From an uncultured Flavobacteriales bacterium (GTDB taxonomy: Bacteria > Bacteroidota > Bacteroidia > Flavobacteriales > Crocinitomicaceae), in the NCBI GenBank assembly GCA_946479125.1, contig CAMLET010000047.1, forward strand, positions 1 to 11,618: a DNA stretch of 11,618 bases, written 5' to 3'. Below the pieces are notes generated by a model. That model ran no database searches, was not told the DNA's origin, and saw only the letters and a program-made list of their open reading frames with translations. Below are positions 7,977-11,618 of the stretch, in pieces. The translations under genes and the position numbers were made by a program. Numbering within the stretch: the first letter of the stretch is position 1; each line of letters starts with the position of its first letter.

Positions 7977-8148
7977 GTTGGATTACTAAGTTTGAGAACG
8001 GGAAACCAAAGGAATCAGTTCTTCTTTGCTACGTTTTATATTAAGGTCATTTTACAAATGAGACGCGAAAATAGGAAAAGTTGGAAAAAGAAAGGCGATT
8101 TGTATCACCTAATCGTGGTATGAACCTCTTGTTTATTACTTTCGCAAC
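7977..8148. other. Divergent intergenic region between flippase and glycosyltransferase
   Basis: This 172-base AT-rich spacer must hold the promoters of both divergent genes. On the plus strand a TACTTTCG box sits just ahead of the glycosyltransferase start. On the minus strand no good TAnnTTTG/TTTG pair is seen; TTCCTTTG about 30 bases upstream of the flippase ATG is a one-mismatch candidate. No RNA gene, strong hairpin or open frame is visible. Confidence 0.4.
8137..8144 (+). promoter_or_regulatory. Candidate -7 box ahead of the GT4 gene
   Basis: TACTTTCG matches TAnnTTTG at seven of eight positions and is separated from the ATG at 8149 by exactly four bases (CAAC). This is the same geometry as the box before mreC (TATTTTTG, CACC, ATG). 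No TTTG is found at the proper -33 distance; the nearest, at 8099-8102, is too far upstream. If real, the transcript would have almost no leader. Confidence 0.3.
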
Positions 8149-9306
8149 ATGCGAATTGGAATCAATACTCGATTTTTGCTCAACAAAAGGATGGAAGGCT
8201 TTGGTTGGTATACTTATGAAGTTACCAAACGCTTAGTTGAAAAACATCCTGAGCACGAGTTTGTATTGTTTTTTGACCGACCATTTGACCCGAAATTTGT
8301 GTTCGGACCAAATGCAACACCCGTAGTTTTGTTCCCACAGGCTCGACATCCGCTTCTCTTTGTATGGTGGTTCAATTGGTCCATTACTAAGGCGTTGAAG
8401 AAGCATAAATGCGATGTTTTCTTTTCGCCTGATGGTTATTTGTCTTTACGAACGGATGTTCCTCAAATTCCGGTAATTCACGATTTGAATTTCGAATATC
8501 ATCCTGAGGATCTGCAACGAAAACACAGAAACTATTACCGCAAGTATTTCCCGAAATTTGCGAAAAAAGCAGCTCACATTCTTACTGTTTCAGAATACTC
8601 AAAACAGGATATTGTAAAGTTGTATAAGGTTCCTGAAAATAAAATTACCGTTTCGTGGAATGGTGCTGCTGATGGTTTTGTGCCATTGAAAAGTGAAGAC
8701 ATTCAACAGGTCAGAAAGCAATATTCGAACAGAAAACCCTACTTCATTTTTGTGGGTTCTTTTCACCCGCGAAAGAATTTGAAAACGCTGCTTGAAGCAT
8801 TCACAAAGTTTGCTTCTGAGAATACAGAAATCGATCTATTGATTGTTGGAAAGAACCTTTGGAAGAATGCCTCTGAAAGTTTAAGTGGCGATGTGCTGAA
8901 AATTCAGAATAGAATTCATTTTACAGGACACGTTTCGTTCCATGAATTGACGAAAATCACGGGTTCTGCTTTTGCATTAACCTACATTCCGTATTTCGAA
9001 GGATTTGGAATTCCCTTAGTGGAAGCTATGAAATGTGGTCTTCCGATTATTTCGGGAAATCGAACTTCATTGCCTGAAGTTGCCGGTGATGCGGCTATTT
9101 ATGTCGATCCAATGAATGCTGACGAAGTTGCCGCTCAAATGCAGAATTTGGCAACGAACGACGAGTTGTATCAGGAAATGTCGGGAAAATCGTTGGAGCG
9201 CGCACCCCTTTTTTCATGGGACAATACGGCAGAAGGTGTTTGGAAAGTCATTCAACAGACGCTAGAGGAAAGAGGGACCAAAAGCTTAAAGAGTTACGAG
9301 TTATAA
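8149..9306 (+). CDS. Glycosyltransferase family 4 (GT-B fold)
   Basis: This is a retaining, nucleotide-sugar-dependent glycosyltransferase of 385 residues, probably cytoplasmic or loosely membrane-bound, acting in surface glycan synthesis. The N-terminal acceptor domain starts MRIGINTRFLLN with the loop EGFGWYTYE (16-24), then SPDGYLSL and VIHDLNFEYHP (109-119) and the linker LTVSEYSKQDIV (145-156). The C-terminal donor domain carries FVGSFHPRKNLKTLLEAF (201-218; K209 is the likely phosphate-binding residue) and the GT4 EX7E motif in PYFEGFGIPLVEAMKCGLPI (E284, E292), followed by the conserved SLPEVAGDAA. The ATG directly follows a -7-like box, and no upstream in-frame start looks better. The last residues (about KSYEL and the stop) are encoded by a 14-base repeat that continues into the intergenic region, so the original C-terminus may have differed. 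It is divergent from the flippase and convergent with the symporter. Sugar specificity is unknown. Confidence 0.92.
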   Translation: MRIGINTRFLLNKRMEGFGWYTYEVTKRLVEKHPEHEFVLFFDRPFDPKFVFGPNATPVVLFPQARHPLLFVWWFNWSITKALKKHKCDVFFSPDGYLSLRTDVPQIPVIHDLNFEYHPEDLQRKHRNYYRKYFPKFAKKAAHILTVSEYSKQDIVKLYKVPENKITVSWNGAADGFVPLKSEDIQQVRKQYSNRKPYFIFVGSFHPRKNLKTLLEAFTKFASENTEIDLLIVGKNLWKNASESLSGDVLKIQNRIHFTGHVSFHELTKITGSAFALTYIPYFEGFGIPLVEAMKCGLPIISGNRTSLPEVAGDAAIYVDPMNADEVAAQMQNLATNDELYQEMSGKSLERAPLFSWDNTAEGVWKVIQQTLEERGTKSLKSYEL

Positions 9307-9370
9307 GTTACGAATTACGTCCGCCTCATGCGGAACGAATCATTTGTAATTAGATACTAGTAATCAGTAA
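9292..9370. repeat. AATTAC-rich repeat block, left of the symporter gene
   Basis: Two imperfect tandem 14-base units (AGTTACGAGTTATA at 9292-9305 and AGTTACGAATTACG at 9306-9319, 11 of 14 identical) are followed by a small GC-rich hairpin. Further GTAATT units follow (TTTGTAATTA at 9343-9352, AGTAATTA near 9366). The motifs TTACGAATTAC (9308-9318) and TTTGTAATTA recur in inverted orientation and in the same relative order right of the symporter gene. The first unit lies inside the end of the glycosyltransferase reading frame. Confidence 0.6.
9318..9337. terminator. Candidate hairpin between convergent genes
   Basis: TCCGC (9320-9324) and GCGGA (9330-9334) form a perfect five-pair GC-rich stem with a CTCAT loop, extendable by two pairs past a bulge. 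It lies 14 bases past the glycosyltransferase stop and about 34 bases past the symporter stop, so it could end transcription from both sides. There is no clean U-tract on either strand, so it may simply be the core of the surrounding repeat. Confidence 0.3.
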
Positions 9371-10648
9371 TTACCCCAGTGTTTTCTTCAACTGCACTTC
9401 ATCAATTTGCTTCTCCCAACGCGAAACAACAACTGTTGCAACGGCATTTCCAATCAGGTTGGTCAATGCTCTACATTCCGACATAAACTTGTCTACACCG
9501 TAAATAATCGCAATTCCTTCTACCGGAATATCCGGAATTACAGCCAATGTTGCTGCAAGTGTAATGAATCCTGCTCCCGTAACTCCTGCTGCTCCTTTTG
9601 AACTCAACATAGCAACCAAAAGCAGAGTGATTTGCTGCGTCCAGGTTAGATCAACATTACAAGCCTGTGCAATGAAAAGCGCAGCCAGAGTCATGTAAAT
9701 ATTTGTTCCATCGAGATTGAAAGAATAACCTGTTGGAACTACCAATCCTACAACTTCTTTCGCACAACCGGCTTTTTCCATTTTGTCGATCAATCCCGGC
9801 ATTGCTGGTTCAGAAGAACTTGTTCCCAATACCAAAAGCAATTCTTCTTTCAGATAAGCCAGCAATCGGAAGATGCTAAATCCGTTGTATTTGGCAACTA
9901 ATCCAAGGACTACAATAACAAAAAATGCAGATGTCAAATAGAAGGTTCCTACCAATTTCCCTAAATTCCATAGAACATCTATTCCGAAGTATCCAACGGT
10001 GTATGCCATTGCTCCGAATGCGCCAATGGGGGCGAGAGCCATGAGCATGGAAATGATCTTGAAAATTGGATTAGTAAGCGCTTTCAAAAAGTTGGTAACC
10101 GGTTGACTTTTTTCATGAGTAAACGCCAATCCAAGTCCGAACAAAATAGCTATGAACAATACCTGAAGAATGCTTTCTCCGGTTAATGCGCCAATAAACG
10201 TATCCGGAATAATATGCATGAAAAACGAAACGGTAGTTTGATCATGCGAAGCGTTGATGTATTTCTCTACATTGGAAGTGTCAAGTTTTGTTGGATCAAC
10301 GTTCATTCCAGCTCCCGGCTGAATTAAGTGACTTACGATTAGTCCAATGATCAATGCAAGCGTAGAAAACGTAATGAAATACAGGAATGCTTTACCAGCC
10401 ACTTTTCCGACCTTTTTCATGTCGTTCATACCAGCAATTCCTAAACTTACGGTAAGGAAGATCAGTGGCGAGATCATCATTTTCACCAATTTGATGAATC
10501 CATCACCAAGCGGTTTCATTTCAATTCCCCATCCGCGATTCATATATCCCAGAGTGATACCTGCAACAATTGCGATAAGAACCTGAATATAAAGCGTTTT
10601 ATACCATTTCTTTTTTACGGTTGGTTTTGCGTGAATCTCGATGTCCAT
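9371..10648 (-). CDS. Dicarboxylate/amino acid:cation symporter (DAACS/SDF family)
   Basis: This is an inner-membrane secondary transporter that couples sodium or proton entry to uptake of C4-dicarboxylates or acidic amino acids. With the start at 10648 ([15 protein letters not shown]) it has 425 residues, the usual length. Family elements in order are the basic N-terminus before TM1, the HP1 serine motif [10 protein letters not shown] (275-284), TM7 NLDGTNIYM (311-319), HP2 [13 protein letters not shown] (349-361) and TM8 [18 protein letters not shown] (388-405) with R393 as the likely substrate-carboxylate contact. The MSExRALTN form resembles DctA-type proteins, but I do not assign the symbol firmly. 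An ATG at 10768 in the same frame would add 40 residues, but these are encoded by the AATTAC repeat block and would overlap the divergent lipoprotein gene, so the shorter start is preferred. The gene sits alone between two repeat blocks. Confidence 0.93.
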   Translation of the reverse strand: MDIEIHAKPTVKKKWYKTLYIQVLIAIVAGITLGYMNRGWGIEMKPLGDGFIKLVKMMISPLIFLTVSLGIAGMNDMKKVGKVAGKAFLYFITFSTLALIIGLIVSHLIQPGAGMNVDPTKLDTSNVEKYINASHDQTTVSFFMHIIPDTFIGALTGESILQVLFIAILFGLGLAFTHEKSQPVTNFLKALTNPIFKIISMLMALAPIGAFGAMAYTVGYFGIDVLWNLGKLVGTFYLTSAFFVIVVLGLVAKYNGFSIFRLLAYLKEELLLVLGTSSSEPAMPGLIDKMEKAGCAKEVVGLVVPTGYSFNLDGTNIYMTLAALFIAQACNVDLTWTQQITLLLVAMLSSKGAAGVTGAGFITLAATLAVIPDIPVEGIAIIYGVDKFMSECRALTNLIGNAVATVVVSRWEKQIDEVQLKKTLG

Positions 10649-10658
10649 GGGATGAATA

Positions 10659-10731
10659 TAATTACAAATTACTAATGCCGAATTATAAATGATGATTAAA
10701 TTGGTAATTCGTAATTGGACGTTTGTAATTT
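10659..10731. repeat. AATTAC-rich repeat block, right of the symporter gene
   Basis: This block fills most of the 89-base divergent spacer. TAATTACAAA (10659-10668) and GTAATTCGTAA (10704-10714) are exact reverse complements of TTTGTAATTA and TTACGAATTAC in the left block, and the two motifs keep the same order when the minus strand is read. Extra units (GTAATTGG, TTTGTAATTTG) extend nearly to the lipoprotein ATG. The block therefore also contains whatever promoters drive the symporter and lipoprotein genes. Confidence 0.6.
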
Positions 10732-10737
10732 GTTGAT

Positions 10738-11618
10738 ATGAAGATTCTATTTCCATTGTTGGTTGCACTTATTTTCCTTGGATGTAAAGCCAGAAAGTCG
10801 GAGAAAGCAGGAAAGCGCATGCAGGATTTTGTAATCGAGCTTTCGAGTTACGCGCGTGGAATTGACAATGATTTTATCCTGATTCCTCAAAACGGGAGCG
10901 AGTTGCTGTTCAACGATGTTGATCCTGACGGCGATCTGAACATGGCTTTCATCAATGCGATTGATGGATACGGAAATGAAGAAATTTTCTACAACGGCGA
11001 TTTTTCACAAGACGATTACCGCTTGAACATGATCCGAAAGGTGAACACGAGTCTAAAAGTAATGGTTGCCGATTACCTCAATGATGATTCGAATGTGAAT
11101 GATGCATTTCAGAAAGCTGATGCTGAACAGTTCATTTCTTTTCCGCGTACCAGCGACAATTACGATTACAAGGATATACCGAATACTGTTCACCATGAAA
11201 ACGCTAATGATATCCTGAAACTGGCAGATGCACAAAACTATTTGTATTTGATTAGTTCAGATGATTTCAGCGATAAGCAAACTTTCCTATCTGCTATTCA
11301 GGCTACGAATTTTGATGTGGTGATCATTGATGCCTTTTTCGGGGATGAGATCTTGTCGTCGGCAGACGTGACGTCCTTAAAAACAAAAGCAAACGGCGGA
11401 AAGCGTTTAGTGATTTCCTACATGAACGTAGGTGCTGCTGAGAAATACAGATATTACTGGAAGAAAAGTTGGGGATTACATCATCCGCTTTGGCTGAAAC
11501 GTAAATATGACGGTTACAAAGACGAGATTTGGGTGAAATTCTGGAAGAAAGACTGGAAAGAAGTCATTTACGGAAACGATGGGTCATACACCAAAAAACT
11601 CTTAGATGCAGGTTTTGA
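10738..11618 (+). CDS. GH114/TM1410-like endo-alpha-1,4-polygalactosaminidase lipoprotein (3' end cut by window)
   Basis: This is a predicted envelope lipoprotein with a TIM-barrel glycoside hydrolase domain of the kind that cleaves alpha-1,4-linked galactosamine polymers. The frame is open for 293 codons to the window edge. A lipoprotein signal is clear: [16 protein letters not shown] with lipid-modified Cys16 (LGC lipobox). The catalytic-domain signatures are [20 protein letters not shown] (34-53), [15 protein letters not shown] (191-201; D198 is the likely acidic residue), [22 protein letters not shown] (220-241; E235 matches the conserved Glu), PLWL (250-253), [10 protein letters not shown] (264-273) and the start of the LDAGFDG motif at the edge. 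Many relatives read GEAE where this protein has GAAE, so the first acidic residue is Ala here, but E235 is kept. It is divergent from the symporter, 89 bases away. The fold call is firm; the exact polymer cut is inferred from the family. Confidence 0.82.
   Translation, partial: MKILFPLLVALIFLGCKARKSEKAGKRMQDFVIELSSYARGIDNDFILIPQNGSELLFNDVDPDGDLNMAFINAIDGYGNEEIFYNGDFSQDDYRLNMIRKVNTSLKVMVADYLNDDSNVNDAFQKADAEQFISFPRTSDNYDYKDIPNTVHHENANDILKLADAQNYLYLISSDDFSDKQTFLSAIQATNFDVVIIDAFFGDEILSSADVTSLKTKANGGKRLVISYMNVGAAEKYRYYWKKSWGLHHPLWLKRKYDGYKDEIWVKFWKKDWKEVIYGNDGSYTKKLLDAGF

Noticed and set aside
10649..10768. 40-residue N-terminal extension of the symporter
   Set aside because: The extension is encoded by the AATTAC repeat block, has no family similarity I can see, and overlaps the start of the divergent lipoprotein gene. 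[15 protein letters not shown] before TM1 is a normal family start.
11053..11235. 60-codon minus-strand ORF inside the lipoprotein gene
   Set aside because: It is antisense to a well-supported GH114-type reading frame and has no recognisable features.
1..11618. CRISPR arrays, tRNA/rRNA genes, transposases or phage genes
   Set aside because: I looked on both strands and saw no spaced direct repeats, no tRNA-like cloverleaf and no transposase or integrase motifs. The AATTAC repeats are too short and irregular for a CRISPR.

Overview
The window looks like a chromosomal segment of a Bacteroidota bacterium, most likely in or near the Flavobacteriales. The reasons are a moderately AT-rich sequence, no Shine-Dalgarno-like signals ahead of most starts, TAnnTTTG-like boxes just upstream of two start codons, the gene order mreC-mreD-mrdA-rodA, and a small outer-membrane beta-barrel of Bacteroidota style. 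This is inferred from protein and promoter character; no marker gene in the window fixes the genus.

Layout. Positions 1-4487 (minus strand) carry the cell-elongation (Rod) genes, transcribed mreC, mreD, mrdA (PBP2), rodA. They are packed stop-to-start, and rodA runs off the left edge of the window. Positions 4563-6304 (minus) hold galE followed by a small outer-membrane barrel gene that overlaps it by ATGA. Positions 6504-7976 (minus) encode a polysaccharide (Wzx-type) flippase. Positions 8149-9306 (plus) encode a GT4 glycosyltransferase, divergent from the flippase. Positions 9371-10648 (minus) encode a dicarboxylate/amino acid:cation symporter, bracketed by AATTAC-rich inverted repeat blocks. 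From 10738 to the right edge (plus) lies a lipoprotein of the endo-alpha-1,4-polygalactosaminidase (GH114/TM1410) type, cut by the window end.

How the genes work together. The left half builds the lateral peptidoglycan wall: RodA polymerises glycan, PBP2 cross-links it, and MreC/MreD scaffold the pair. No mreB is seen beside mreC. The middle is a small surface-polysaccharide group: GalE supplies UDP-galactose or UDP-GalNAc, the GT4 enzyme transfers a sugar, and the flippase moves the lipid-linked product across the inner membrane. The right end pairs nutrient uptake with a predicted amino-sugar polysaccharide hydrolase on the envelope.

Most of the window is ordinary core and envelope gene content, and I found no convincing new defence or mobile system. 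The points most worth a second look are the paired inverted repeat blocks around the symporter, the repeat that runs into the glycosyltransferase reading frame, the near-leaderless promoter pattern, the replaced mreB position, the GalE gate residue and the GH114 lipoprotein.
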